Origin: a bacterium
GTDB taxonomy: Bacteria; RUG730; JAAEPJ01
NCBI GenBank assembly: GCA_024222485.1
Contig: JAAEPJ010000390.1
Location: forward strand, 1 to 64,000
Direction: 5' to 3'
DNA length: 64,000 nucleotides
The notes under the pieces were generated by a model. That model did no database searches. It was given only the letters and a program-made list of their open reading frames with translations, and was not told the origin of the DNA. The first letter of the stretch is position 1; every line of letters begins with the position of its first letter. The position numbers were made by a program, and so were the translations under genes. Of the stretch, positions 55,708 to 64,000 are shown one piece after another.

Positions 55708-57357
55708 TTGAAAAGTAATAAACATGATTATATTAAAAAATCATACTATAAAAAATGGAGAATTTGGTGGAATAAAAACTGGATAAAATTTCTTATTATT
55801 AATGGTATTATTGGTTTAATTATAGCAACGATTGTGGGTTTAATGTCCATGGAATCATTTTATAGGAGGATGACTTTAGCGCAGCTTCCTATGCATCTTT
55901 TGTTGGCAGGATTTAGTGCCGTTATTTTTGTGCTTTTATATCGAACATTTTTAACAGGAGGATTTGGAAAACTAAAGACAAAAATAACGGATCCCAGTAA
56001 AGTGAATATTAAATTTGCTGATGTTGTTGGGCTTAAAGAACCAAAAAGAGAGGCAATGGAAATTGTTGACTTAATGCGTGATCGGGCAAAAGTTCGTCGG
56101 ATAGGGGGGAAACTACTGAAAGGTTTGTTAATGGTGGGACCTCCAGGTTGTGGGAAGACCTATTTGGCAAAAGCTATTGCTACGGAGGCAAAGGTTCCGT
56201 TTATTTCTATCGCTGGGAGTGAGTTTGTGGAAGTTTTTGTCGGGGTGGGTGCTTCGCGTGTGCGTAAACTTTTTAAGCAAGCAAGAGATTTAGCTTATGC
56301 AGAAGGCTGTTGTATGGTTTTTATTGATGAGTTGGATGTTATTGGTAAGTCTCGTTCATTTTCTATGCATGGTAGCAATGCTGAAACCAATAGTACACTC
56401 AATCAATTATTAGTAGAAATGGATGGTTTAGGCGATGTGGAGGAAAATGTTATTGTGATTGGTGCGACAAATGCAGACACTAAGACTATGGATACTGCTT
56501 TATTGCGGCCGGGTAGATTCGACAGAAAAATTATGATTGCACACCCAAACCTTGAAGAGCGGGAAGATCTTTTTAAGTTTTATCTTGCTAAAGTAAAGTC
56601 AGACAGTACTATCGATGCTGGCAGGTTAGCCAGAAGATGTGTGTATAAATCCCCTGCTGATATTGCTAATATTATTCAGGAAGCTGCTTTAATTTCTATG
56701 AGGCATAGTCGAGAAGCGGTTCGCTATAAAGATATGTCTCAGGCTATTGAGAGAATTGAGCTAGGAGTAGAACATCGGCCAACAATGACTGAGCATCAGA
56801 GAGAGATGGTTGCTTATCATGAAACAGGACATTTAATCGCTCTTTATATTCTCCATCCTATTGATGATGTTTTCAAAGCATCAATTATTTCTCGTGGTGG
56901 AGCTTTAGGCGTCGTTCATCATTTGCCTCGGGAAGAACAATATACTCAAAATAAAGAAACTTTGTTAGCAAATATTAAGGTAGCACTGGCTGGTTATGCT
57001 GCAGAGAAAATTAAATACGGCACAACAAGTACAGGTGTTTCTGCCGATTTTAATGCGGCAATGCAGACTATTTTAGGGATGGTCTGGCAAGTGGGTATGG
57101 GGGATAGTGGATATATTGGTGATTATACTGTAATAGCTGAGAAAATGCTTTCTTCGGATATTAAGCAGGCCTTAAATGCTGATGTGCACTCTATGCTTGC
57201 AAAATGCCTGCAAGATGTTGAGGACCTTCTTAAGAAAGAGTGGGCATTGGTAGATGAGTTTGTGAAAGAACTCCTTGAAAAAGATGAGTTAGATTATGAT
57301 GAGATTGAAGAAATTTTTGTCAAACATGGAAAGTCTAATGCTCAAATTATTCAATAA
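55708..57357 (+). CDS. FtsH-like AAA+ zinc protease, second paralogue
   Basis: 549 aa, TTG start behind AAGGAGAA. Two membrane helices (about 27-47 and 62-81) are separated by only about 14 residues, so the periplasmic domain of normal FtsH is missing. Walker A GPPGCGKT, Walker B MVFIDELDVIG, L-L-R-P-G-R-F-D-R-K and zinc site H371-E-T-G-H, with an Asp in the S-A-D-F-N-A-A segment, are all intact, so it is likely active. It is clearly diverged from the FtsH at 38871. The following lipoprotein gene overlaps its 3' end by 20 bases, which suggests they work together. Confidence 0.93.
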   Translation: MKSNKHDYIKKSYYKKWRIWWNKNWIKFLIINGIIGLIIATIVGLMSMESFYRRMTLAQLPMHLLLAGFSAVIFVLLYRTFLTGGFGKLKTKITDPSKVNIKFADVVGLKEPKREAMEIVDLMRDRAKVRRIGGKLLKGLLMVGPPGCGKTYLAKAIATEAKVPFISIAGSEFVEVFVGVGASRVRKLFKQARDLAYAEGCCMVFIDELDVIGKSRSFSMHGSNAETNSTLNQLLVEMDGLGDVEENVIVIGATNADTKTMDTALLRPGRFDRKIMIAHPNLEEREDLFKFYLAKVKSDSTIDAGRLARRCVYKSPADIANIIQEAALISMRHSREAVRYKDMSQAIERIELGVEHRPTMTEHQREMVAYHETGHLIALYILHPIDDVFKASIISRGGALGVVHHLPREEQYTQNKETLLANIKVALAGYAAEKIKYGTTSTGVSADFNAAMQTILGMVWQVGMGDSGYIGDYTVIAEKMLSSDIKQALNADVHSMLAKCLQDVEDLLKKEWALVDEFVKELLEKDELDYDEIEEIFVKHGKSNAQIIQ

Positions 57358-58231
57358 GTTTTTATGGGTTACTTTATGCTTATTTATTCTTTTTTTTAAT
57401 GCTTGCACCCCTACTTTTGTGGCTGATAAGCTTGAGGAACAGGCTAAGCTTGCTATTTTTAAAGAAACAGGGATTAATGCAGAAATTGTTTTAAAAGAGG
57501 GAACACTTTTTATTTATGTTACTATGCCGGGGATCACTTCTCTCTTTACAGCAAGCTCTGATGTTTTTAATAATATTCAGCGTGTTGTAATGATGGCCAC
57601 TAGAGTTGCTTTAAGTACGGATGCTGAGATTAACTTTTATCATGTAACTATTGCCGGAGAAGATAATGGTGCTCAGATTATTTTTCAGCAATATATTGAG
57701 GATGTCCGACGATATTTTTATGGGTATATTTCAAGAAGTGATTTTTTTAAGCGTAGTTTATTAGAAGATAAACTCGTAAAGCCTGGGTTAGGGTTTAACC
57801 CAGATAAATTAATCCCTATCACTATGCCACAGTTTATTTTGTCGCAAACGGTTTATCGGTTTAAATTAAAGCAACACGAGGAGATTGTTGAGCTTTTTAA
57901 GACTAAGCAACTAAAAAAAGCTGGTGAGGAAGAAAGTCTGGAAGCGCTTACTGAGCAAATGACGATCAAAGATGCTTGGGTCAGATACATTGGGAATAAT
58001 TTTATTGATAAGAAATATTTACCAACTACAAATTCGGGTTTTTATTTCGCTTATGTATTTAAAGAGCTTTCCTTAGAAAATTTAGTAGATTTTGAGTATA
58101 ATGATTTTTATGAAAGTTTTGTAAGTACCCATGAAGAAGTATGTAATATTTACAAATTCAAAGATTATAAGGTCGTCTATATTGATATTGGGAGCAAGAT
58201 TGTTTTTGAGAAATATATAATCAAAGCTTGA
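57338..58231 (+). CDS. Lipoprotein of unknown function
   Basis: 297 aa from ATG 57338, which overlaps the protease gene by 20 bases; earlier ATGs from 57296 would put 14 extra residues before the signal sequence. Signal peptide with lipobox F-N-A-C. The mature part begins with a helix, then alternating strands and helices: I-N-A-E-I-V-L-K-E-G-T-L-F-I-Y-V, a region with N-I-Q-R-V-V-M-M-A-T-R, and F-Y-H-V-T-I-A-G-E-D-N-G-A. No family recognised. The strand pattern could resemble small lipid- or peptide-binding domains. Its coupling to an FtsH-like protease suggests a role in envelope protein quality control, which is inference. Confidence 0.7.
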   Translation: MLKLFNKFLWVTLCLFILFFNACTPTFVADKLEEQAKLAIFKETGINAEIVLKEGTLFIYVTMPGITSLFTASSDVFNNIQRVVMMATRVALSTDAEINFYHVTIAGEDNGAQIIFQQYIEDVRRYFYGYISRSDFFKRSLLEDKLVKPGLGFNPDKLIPITMPQFILSQTVYRFKLKQHEEIVELFKTKQLKKAGEEESLEALTEQMTIKDAWVRYIGNNFIDKKYLPTTNSGFYFAYVFKELSLENLVDFEYNDFYESFVSTHEEVCNIYKFKDYKVVYIDIGSKIVFEKYIIKA

Positions 58232-58255
58232 TCTAATTTTTTTTTAAAATATAAT
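58228..58255 (+). promoter_or_regulatory. Promoter for rpsF operon with long leader
   Basis: TTGATC, a 16-base spacer and a perfect TATAAT, beginning in the last codons of the preceding gene. Transcription would start near 58262 and give a leader of about 139 bases before rpsF. A long leader is expected for S6:S18 autoregulation, but I could not confirm the S6:S18 RNA motif by eye. Confidence 0.65.
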
Positions 58256-58400
58256 TAGTATGTTGAAAATTTTAAATAAAACCTTTGTTCTTTTCGGTTA
58301 TTTGAAAAAGAGCCTTACGGTTAGGAGGGGGGATGTTTTAATAAACAGTTTTGTTTCTTAAAAATATCCACAAAAGCCGTTAGTCCATAAAGGAGGAAAA

Positions 58401-58817
58401 ATGAATAGTTATGAACTAGTCTATGCATTAGTTCCGAACCTTCCGGAAGAAGAATCGAATGCAATGCATCAAGAGATCAAATCTTATATCACAGATAATA
58501 AGGGTGAAATTAAAGCAGTGAATGATTGGGGGCTTAAAAGATTGGCCTATCCTATTCAAGATTGTTATGAAGCCCCTTACTTTATGATTGAGTTTGATAT
58601 TATTCCTGCAGCTATTGATGAGTTGAAAAATATCATTAGGTTAAATGATGCTTCCTTAAGGTTTGCGATTATTAAAATTAATAAAGATTTTTCTAAACGT
58701 AAAATGCCTAGAAAAAGAAAGCCTGCTTATGAGCCAAAGAAGGAATATAAAAAGGATCGAGAAAGTATTCCTAATGTTTCAACTGTGGCGAGCACCCCTA
58801 AAAAAGAAGAAAGTTAG
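58401..58817 (+). CDS. rpsF: 30S ribosomal protein S6
   Basis: 138 aa. N-terminal Y-E-L-V-Y-A-L-V-P, N-D-W-G-L-K-R-L-A-Y-P-I, Y-F-M-I-E-F-D and a basic, Pro/Lys-rich C-terminal tail (about 95-138), longer than the minimal S6. Binds 16S rRNA with S18. First gene of rpsF-ssb-rpsR-DUF2232-rplI, the order seen in many bacteria. AAAGGAGG ribosome site. Confidence 0.97.
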   Translation: MNSYELVYALVPNLPEEESNAMHQEIKSYITDNKGEIKAVNDWGLKRLAYPIQDCYEAPYFMIEFDIIPAAIDELKNIIRLNDASLRFAIIKINKDFSKRKMPRKRKPAYEPKKEYKKDRESIPNVSTVASTPKKEES

Positions 58818-58830
58818 GAGGATATAAGAT

Positions 58831-59304
58831 ATGACGGAACATTTGAGAATCCCGGATTTAAACAAAGTCATTTTAGTTGGTCGTTTAACGAGAGATATTG
58901 AAATAAGATATACACCTTCAAAGCAAGCGGTCGTTAATTTTAGTATTGCGGTAAACCGAAATTATCAGGATAAAAATACTGGGGAGTGGAAAAACGAAGC
59001 CTCTTTTATTTCCGTTGTTGCTTGGGGTTTGACAGCAGAGAGGTTAGCTGAAAAAACTAGAAAGGGGACCCCCTTATCAGTTGAAGGGAGACTTCAAAGC
59101 CGTAGGTGGGAAACTCAAAGCGGAGAAAAGCGGTCTATTTTAGAAGTTGTCGCAGATAGAACTCAAATACTTTCTTATATTGTTCAAGATAATACTCAAG
59201 CAGAAGGTCCTGCAAAAACAACTAATACGCAACATAATCAGGCATGGAATGAAGCAAAGGTCGAGGTGACTGAAGAAGCGACTGAAGAGGATATTCCATT
59301 TTAA
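58831..59304 (+). CDS. ssb: Single-stranded DNA-binding protein
   Basis: 157 aa. OB fold in residues about 8-115: [37 protein letters not shown]-x-x-A-E and [17 protein letters not shown] short, flexible region precedes the acidic C-terminal tip E-E-D-I-P-F, the usual partner-binding tail. Coats ssDNA in replication and repair. It is translated with rpsF and rpsR, spaced 13 and 11 bases. Confidence 0.97.
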   Translation: MTEHLRIPDLNKVILVGRLTRDIEIRYTPSKQAVVNFSIAVNRNYQDKNTGEWKNEASFISVVAWGLTAERLAEKTRKGTPLSVEGRLQSRRWETQSGEKRSILEVVADRTQILSYIVQDNTQAEGPAKTTNTQHNQAWNEAKVEVTEEATEEDIPF

Positions 59305-59315
59305 GGAGATTAATT

Positions 59316-59576
59316 ATGGCAGAAGAAAAAAGAAAACCATTTAAAAAATTTAAACCATTTAGAAAAAAATATTGTAAGTTTTGTAAAGACGGAATTGTTT
59401 ATATTGACTACAAAGATGCATCAGCAATTGAGTCATATTTAACAGATAGAGGCAAAATAGTTTCTGGAAAGATTACAGGAACATGTGCCAAACATCAAAG
59501 GCAATTGACATCTGCAATTAAAATTTTAAGGAACCTTGCTTTATTACCATATACAACTGTTAAATATAAAAAATAA
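59316..59576 (+). CDS. rpsR: 30S ribosomal protein S18
   Basis: 86 aa. C-K-F-C-K at residues about 20-24, then [20 protein letters not shown][27 protein letters not shown]. The Cys residues are the zinc-ribbon type. Partner of S6. It overlaps the start of the DUF2232 gene by one base. Confidence 0.98.
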   Translation: MAEEKRKPFKKFKPFRKKYCKFCKDGIVYIDYKDASAIESYLTDRGKIVSGKITGTCAKHQRQLTSAIKILRNLALLPYTTVKYKK

Positions 59577-60460
59577 TGATTAATAAGCTGAGCGTGAGGA
59601 AGATTTCGAATTTTATTTTCCTCTCGTTTTTTTTATTTTGGCTTGGGCTTTATTTTCCTCTATTAATTTTTTGTGCAGTCTGGGGGATAATTTTAGCACT
59701 TCAAGATAAAACGCTATCTGTTTTCGAAAAAGTTTTTGTTGTTATTGTCCCCTTGCTTGCAATTAAATTTTTATTGAACGATATTTTGGCTTTGACATTT
59801 TTAATGTTAATTGTTGTTTTATCCATAATTATTGCAGGGGGGGGTAAGAATAAACTTAGTACGAAAAAAATATTTTTATTCTCTTTTGGATACCTGCTTT
59901 TTTTATTTGGGCTTTTATTTATTATTTTTTACTATGTTAGATCAGAATCTTTTTTAGTTTACTTTATGGAGAGGATAGAAGGGGTTTTTAATGAAAAAGT
60001 TTTTCCCTATTTAATAAGTGATAAACAAGAAACTTTTAAAGATGGTCTCGTTTTTTTAAAAGAGTATTTTTATGCATTGATTGTTGTTTTTACGGGTTTT
60101 TCATTGTTGATTTCTTTTAAGTTTGGTGAGAGGTATACAAAAAGAAAATTTTTTATTAATAGGCATTGGCGAATTAATGAGTACTTTATTTTCATTTTCA
60201 TCATTGCACTTTTTTTTATTTTATTAAATAAGACACCGCTTGTTTTATTTAATAAAAATATTTTATTTATAGTGGGTTCTTTATACTTTTTGCAAGGGCT
60301 ATTAATTTTAAGGAGTGTGATTACTCGATTAAAATTACATAGAATATTTGGTTTATTATTGATTATTTTTGCATTCTTGCAGCCAATCGTCATCATGTTT
60401 TTAGGATTAATTGATGTTTGGTATGATTTTAGGAAGCGAATGAAAAGGAGGAAAGATTAA
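59576..60460 (+). CDS. DUF2232 family membrane protein (YybS-like)
   Basis: 294 aa, with about seven or eight hydrophobic helices. It lies between rpsR and rplI, the classical place of DUF2232/YybS proteins, and has their layout: paired short N-terminal helices, a loop with conserved aromatic residues near the middle, and a C-terminal F-R-K-R-M-K basic tail. The overall sequence is strongly hydrophobic with low information content, so assignment rests mainly on position. Function unknown in the family. One-base overlaps at both ends show translational coupling. Confidence 0.8.
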   Translation: MINKLSVRKISNFIFLSFFLFWLGLYFPLLIFCAVWGIILALQDKTLSVFEKVFVVIVPLLAIKFLLNDILALTFLMLIVVLSIIIAGGGKNKLSTKKIFLFSFGYLLFLFGLLFIIFYYVRSESFLVYFMERIEGVFNEKVFPYLISDKQETFKDGLVFLKEYFYALIVVFTGFSLLISFKFGERYTKRKFFINRHWRINEYFIFIFIIALFFILLNKTPLVLFNKNILFIVGSLYFLQGLLILRSVITRLKLHRIFGLLLIIFAFLQPIVIMFLGLIDVWYDFRKRMKRRKD

Positions 60461-60903
60461 TGGAAGTTATTTTATTAGATAATCTGAAAGGTCTAGGGGT
60501 AATTGGTGATATTAAAGAAGTAAAAGCCGGTTATGCGAGAAATTTTTTATTCCCGAAAGGTTTAGCTTTAGCCGCAACAAAAAAGAATATGAAAGTTTAT
60601 GAAATAAAAAAAGCTAGTTTTGATAAAGCTAGGAAAACCGAGATTGATAAAGCGCAAAACTTAGCAGAAAAAATTGGCAAATTAGAGCTATCAATTGCTG
60701 TTAAGGTTGGTGACGAGGGGAAACTTTTTGGCTCAGTGACAAATGCAGATATTGCAGAATGCTTAGCTAAAGAGGGCTATAATATTGATAAGAGAGATAT
60801 TCTTTTAGAACACCCTTTGAAAGATTTAGGCGTTTTTACTGTAGAAGTAAAGATTTATCAGGAAGTTAAAGGTTTCGTTAAGGTTTTTGTTATTAAAGAA
60901 TAG
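60460..60903 (+). CDS. rplI: 50S ribosomal protein L9
   Basis: 147 aa. N-terminal domain M-E-V-I-L-L-D-N-L-K-G-L-G, V-K-A-G-Y-A-R-N-F-L-F-P-K-G-L-A-L-A-A-T, a long connecting helix and a C-terminal domain with G-D-E-G-K-L-F-G-S-V-T and K-R-D-I. Full length. It begins in a one-base overlap with the DUF2232 gene and is followed by a hairpin before dnaB. Confidence 0.98.
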   Translation: MEVILLDNLKGLGVIGDIKEVKAGYARNFLFPKGLALAATKKNMKVYEIKKASFDKARKTEIDKAQNLAEKIGKLELSIAVKVGDEGKLFGSVTNADIAECLAKEGYNIDKRDILLEHPLKDLGVFTVEVKIYQEVKGFVKVFVIKE

Positions 60904-60910
60904 TTTGATT

Positions 60911-60939
60911 GTAGGGATAAGGTTCTTGCTTGTCCCTAC
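60911..60939 (+). terminator. Hairpin between rplI and dnaB
   Basis: GTAGGGATAAG pairs with CTTGTCCCTAC (one T-G wobble) around a 7-base loop. There is no T-run, so it is more likely an attenuating or mRNA-stability element. The GGGATAAG/CTTGTCCC arms resemble the GGGACATG hairpins near 2 kb and 5.1 kb. Confidence 0.5.
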
Positions 60940-60953
60940 GAGGATTCTCGCTG

Positions 60954-62294
60954 ATGAATGAAATAATTGATAGAGTTCCTCCACATAATTTGGAAGCAGA
61001 AAAAGCTGTGCTTGGGTCTATGCTTTTAGATCAATCTGCTGTTAATATTGCCACAGATATTCTGAAAGAAAATTCTTTTTATATCAGTGCTCATCGGATA
61101 ATCTTTAGAGTTATTGCGGATCTTTATAATGAAGGCAGACCAATTGATGTTTTAATAGTCATGGATGATCTTGAGCGTTTGAAAATTTTAGAGCAGATGG
61201 GTGGCAAAGATTTTTTAACAGATCTTTTAAACAGTGTGGCAACTTCAGCACATGTAGAGTATTATGCTAAAATTGTTAATGAAAAGTTTATTTTAAGGTC
61301 TTTAATTACTTCTGCTACAGAAATAATTACAGATTGTTATAACTCTGATAAAAGTGCTACGAACCTCTTGGATACAGCTGAGCAAAAAATATTTGATATT
61401 TCTAAACAAAGAGATAAAAAAGGTTTTCAACAAATTTCTGAGAAAACACATGAAGCAATTGAAAAAATTCAGTCTTTTTTTAAAGCCAAGAAAAGTGTTA
61501 CAGGCTTAAAAAGTGGCTTTACTGATTTTGATAATATGACAGCAGGGCTTCAGCCGTCAACCTTAGTGGTTGTTGCGGGTAGACCAGCCATGGGGAAAAC
61601 GGCTTTTTGTTTAAATATTGCAGAAAATATTGCCATTAAAGAGAAAATGCCTGTCGCTATTTTTTCTTTAGAAATGTCGATGGATGAGTTAGTCTTTAGG
61701 ATGTTATGCTCACAAGCGCGTGTTAGTGCACAGCATGCGAAAACTGGGTTTTTGCCTAGGTCAGCTTGGACCCCGATTACAAATGCTGCTGTTAAACTTG
61801 CGGATGCGGATATTTATATTGATGATACTCCTGCACTTTCTGTCATGGATATGAAGTCTCGAGCACGGAGATTAATGATGGAAAAAGGCTTGGGATTAAT
61901 TATTATTGATTACCTCCAGCTGATGATTGGGAGAAGTGGTAAGGCAGAGTTTAGGCAACAGGATGTTTCTGAAATTACTAGAGGGCTTAAAATTATGGCA
62001 AAAGAACTTAGTGTTCCCGTGATGGCTTTGAGTCAGCTTTCTCGTGCAACTGAAAAAAGACAGGATCAACGTCCGCAACTTTCAGATTTAAGAGAGTCAG
62101 GCTCAATTGAGCAGGATGCGGATGTCGTCGCTTTTATATATAGAGAGGGTTATTATAAACCTAATATCCCTGAGCTTGAAAATAAGGCAGAGGTTATTAT
62201 CGGGAAACAAAGAAGTGGTCCTACCGGCACAGTTGAGCTAATTTTTAGAGGGGAATTTACTCGTTTTGAGAATTTGTCAAATATTATAGAGTAA
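60954..62294 (+). CDS. dnaB: Replicative DNA helicase DnaB
   Basis: 446 aa from ATG 60954, with GAGGA 9 bases upstream; a TTG at 60930 in the same frame lies inside the hairpin and is rejected. N-terminal R-V-P-P-H-N-L-E-A-E-K-A-V-L-G-S-M-L-L-D, a linker helix, RecA-like motor with Walker A G-R-P-A-M-G-K-T-A, S-L-E-M-S, D-Y-L-Q-L-M, S-Q-L-S-R-A-T-E-K-R and D-L-R-E-S-G-S-I-E-Q-D-A-D. Hexameric helicase of the replication fork. Confidence 0.98.
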   Translation: MNEIIDRVPPHNLEAEKAVLGSMLLDQSAVNIATDILKENSFYISAHRIIFRVIADLYNEGRPIDVLIVMDDLERLKILEQMGGKDFLTDLLNSVATSAHVEYYAKIVNEKFILRSLITSATEIITDCYNSDKSATNLLDTAEQKIFDISKQRDKKGFQQISEKTHEAIEKIQSFFKAKKSVTGLKSGFTDFDNMTAGLQPSTLVVVAGRPAMGKTAFCLNIAENIAIKEKMPVAIFSLEMSMDELVFRMLCSQARVSAQHAKTGFLPRSAWTPITNAAVKLADADIYIDDTPALSVMDMKSRARRLMMEKGLGLIIIDYLQLMIGRSGKAEFRQQDVSEITRGLKIMAKELSVPVMALSQLSRATEKRQDQRPQLSDLRESGSIEQDADVVAFIYREGYYKPNIPELENKAEVIIGKQRSGPTGTVELIFRGEFTRFENLSNIIE

Positions 62295-62343
62295 ATATTA
62301 AATTATTAAGAAGTTACCTTTATTTTATATGTGGAGATCTGGA

Positions 62344-63402
62344 ATGATTAGACCAACCTATGCCGAGATAAATTTAAATAATTTAACAGATAACTATCAA
62401 GCTTTTAAAGTTTCTTTAAAAAAAACGACAGCAGTCTTGGTCGTCGTTAAAGCCAATGCATATGGACATGGGTTAGTTGAATGTGCTAGACATTTAGAGG
62501 AAACGACTGATGTTGAGATGTTCGGTGTTGCAACGATTGAAGAAGGTATCGCGCTTAGAAAGCAGAAGATCAAAACCGATATTTTGGTTCTAGGCAGTAT
62601 TTTTCCTTTTGCATCATTTAAATACCTTTTAGAATATAACCTAACACCTACCGTTGCGAGCACTTATATCGCTTCAGAACTTTCAAAGTTTTATGCTCAA
62701 TATAAGAAAAAAGTTAAAGTTCATCTGAAAATTGATACTGGGATGGGCCGGATTGGATTTTCTGCTAATTTATTAAATAATTTAAATTTTCCATACCTTG
62801 AAATTGAAGGTATTTATACGCATGTTGCAAGTGCAGATATTGACCGAGAATCTACGCTAAAACAAATTGCGGATTTTAGAGCAATAAAGAATAATTTTAC
62901 CAATATTAAGTATTTTCACCTTGCAAATACAGAAACCACTTTTAATTATGATCATGCAGAATTTGATATGGTTAGGACAGGCTTGTCTATTTATGGTCTG
63001 TATGGAAAATTTAAACCTGTGATGCGATTAAAAAGTAAGGTTGTTTTTTTAAAAACTGTGCCACCAAATACAGGGATTAGTTATGGGAAAACTTATATAA
63101 CATATAGGACAACTAAAGTAGCGACAGTGGCTATTGGTTATGCTGATGGCTATAAGCGCATTTTATCCAATAGAATTTATGCGACTATTAATGGCCAAAA
63201 TGTTAGACAAATTGGTACAATCTGTATGGACATGTGTATGTTTGATGTTACAGATCTTGCTAGTATTAAAGTTGGTGATGATATTGAATTTATCAATCAA
63301 GATATTACAGTGAATAAAATTGCTGAGCTGGCAGAAACAATTCCTTATGAGATTGTAACTCAGATAACAAGCAGAGTTCCTAGGGTTTTTATTTTAAAAT
63401 AA
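62344..63402 (+). CDS. alr: Alanine racemase
   Basis: 352 aa from ATG 62344, behind GGAG at 62333-62336; the in-frame ATG at 62329 is upstream of that site. Makes D-alanine for peptidoglycan. PLP lysine in V-V-K-A-N-A-Y-G-H-G, barrel motifs H-L-K-I-D-T-G-M-G-R-I-G-F and I-G-T-I-C-M-D-M-C-M-F-D, and T-G-I-S-Y-G-K-T with A-I-G-Y-A-D-G-Y. Full length. dnaB precedes and the MlaE-type permease follows after 21 bases. Confidence 0.97.
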   Translation: MIRPTYAEINLNNLTDNYQAFKVSLKKTTAVLVVVKANAYGHGLVECARHLEETTDVEMFGVATIEEGIALRKQKIKTDILVLGSIFPFASFKYLLEYNLTPTVASTYIASELSKFYAQYKKKVKVHLKIDTGMGRIGFSANLLNNLNFPYLEIEGIYTHVASADIDRESTLKQIADFRAIKNNFTNIKYFHLANTETTFNYDHAEFDMVRTGLSIYGLYGKFKPVMRLKSKVVFLKTVPPNTGISYGKTYITYRTTKVATVAIGYADGYKRILSNRIYATINGQNVRQIGTICMDMCMFDVTDLASIKVGDDIEFINQDITVNKIAELAETIPYEIVTQITSRVPRVFILK

Positions 63403-63423
63403 TATTTTATCAAAGGTAGGGGA

Positions 63424-64000
63424 ATGTTAACCAATAAGTTTCTTACAGTCGGTCATATGATCTTAATGCTTAAAGATATTTTAATGTGGACCTTGATAGG
63501 GAAATATGACCTAAAAAATACTGTTAATATTTTTTATGATATTGGTATTAAATCTTTACCTATTATTTTAATTACTTCATTTGCTACGGGGATGGTTTTA
63601 GCATTGCAGCTTGGTATTGTTATTCAAAATTGGTTTGGTTACCCCCTTTTTGTTGGAATGACTGTTTCGTTTGCTTTTGCTAAGGAACTATCTCCTATTT
63701 TAGTGTCAATTGTTATGGCCGGTCGTGTTGGGGCAGCGATAACGGCAGAAATTAGTAGTATGAAGGTCACAGAACAGCTTGATGCACTATTAAGCCTAGG
63801 TGCGCATCCGATCCAATATTTAGCTGTGCCAAGATTTTTAGGCTGTCTTTTTATGGTTCCTATTCTTGTTTTAATAGGCTATACAGTCAGCCTATTAGGT
63901 GGCCTATTGGTTTCTGTTGTTATTTTGGACTTGCCTAGTACAGTTTACCTCAGTGATGCTTTAGATACCTTGTACCTTTCTGATATTATGCATGGACTTA
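63424..64000 (+). CDS. mlaE: MlaE-type lipid-transport permease (3' truncated by window)
   Basis: The first 192 residues of an MlaE/DUF140 permease, read from ATG 63424 (GGTAGGGG just upstream) to the window end. Contains P-I-I-L-I-T-S-F-A-T-G-M-V-L-A-L-Q-L, F-A-K-E-L-S-P-I-L, A-G-R-V-G-A-A-I-T-A-E-I and L-G-A-H-P-I-Q-Y-L-A-V-P-R, all typical. With MlaF and MlaD-type partners, which would lie to the right, it moves phospholipids between membranes of diderm cells. The gene is cut at 64000 and should continue for about 60-70 codons. Confidence 0.92.
   Translation, partial: MLTNKFLTVGHMILMLKDILMWTLIGKYDLKNTVNIFYDIGIKSLPIILITSFATGMVLALQLGIVIQNWFGYPLFVGMTVSFAFAKELSPILVSIVMAGRVGAAITAEISSMKVTEQLDALLSLGAHPIQYLAVPRFLGCLFMVPILVLIGYTVSLLGGLLVSVVILDLPSTVYLSDALDTLYLSDIMHGL

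Overview
The window is an AT-rich bacterial chromosome segment with two faces. Most of it is dense housekeeping DNA: translation, DNA replication and repair, cofactor synthesis and envelope genes, with short gaps and good Shine-Dalgarno sites. The cell is a diderm. It carries LptE and LptB (LPS transport), the start of an MlaE-type lipid-transport permease, two WaaL/Wzy-type glycan ligases with TPR tails, and a very large SprA-like outer-membrane protein. It also has a c-di-AMP cyclase (CdaA) and remnants of c-di-GMP signalling. This mix suggests an uncultured diderm phylum (Omnitrophota or Margulisbacteria-like lineages come to mind), but no marker here fixes the phylum and no rRNA or tRNA gene was seen.

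Layout. 1-2001: 3' part of an unrecognised gene whose 5' end is a 150-bp in-frame tandem repeat running off the left edge. 2.3-5.1 kb: a phosphohexomutase and enolase. 5.1-12.0 kb: an accessory island. Copies of a roughly 200-bp repeat, all in the same orientation, separate three modules: a DUF4160/DUF2442 pair; a PilZ-alpha-oxoamine synthase fusion followed by a 7TM-GAF-GGDEF protein broken by two frameshifts; and decayed RhuM-like and BRO-like genes. 12.0-14.4 kb (minus strand): a biotin-dependent carboxyltransferase subunit and ndk. 14.8-20.3 kb: hisS and two O-antigen ligase/TPR paralogues. 20.3-26.4 kb (minus): ribF and the SprA-like giant. 27-35.5 kb: ruvB, rpe, der, plsY, gpsA, then several poorly known envelope or regulatory genes and an N-acetyltransferase. 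35.5-37.2 kb: rpsP-khpA-trmD-rplS, with a clear promoter and terminator. 37.3-53.8 kb: a long plus-strand series (rnhB, tilS, ftsH, folE, folP, cdaA, glmM, gcvH, gcvPA, tyrS, lptE, ftsI-like, valS, rph). 53.8-55.5 kb (minus): lptB and a GldA-like dehydrogenase. 55.7-64 kb: a second FtsH-like protease with a lipoprotein, the rpsF-ssb-rpsR-DUF2232-rplI-dnaB series, alr, and a truncated mlaE.

The most novel candidate is the 6.3-10.6 kb module. A PLP-dependent alpha-oxoamine synthase, the fold used by CqsA/LqsA autoinducer synthases, carries an N-terminal PilZ (c-di-GMP-binding) domain. It sits directly upstream of a membrane-sensor diguanylate cyclase. Together they look like a small-molecule synthase tied to a c-di-GMP receptor circuit, although the cyclase reading frame is broken in this sequence. 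The repeats that bracket each accessory module are the second main observation.
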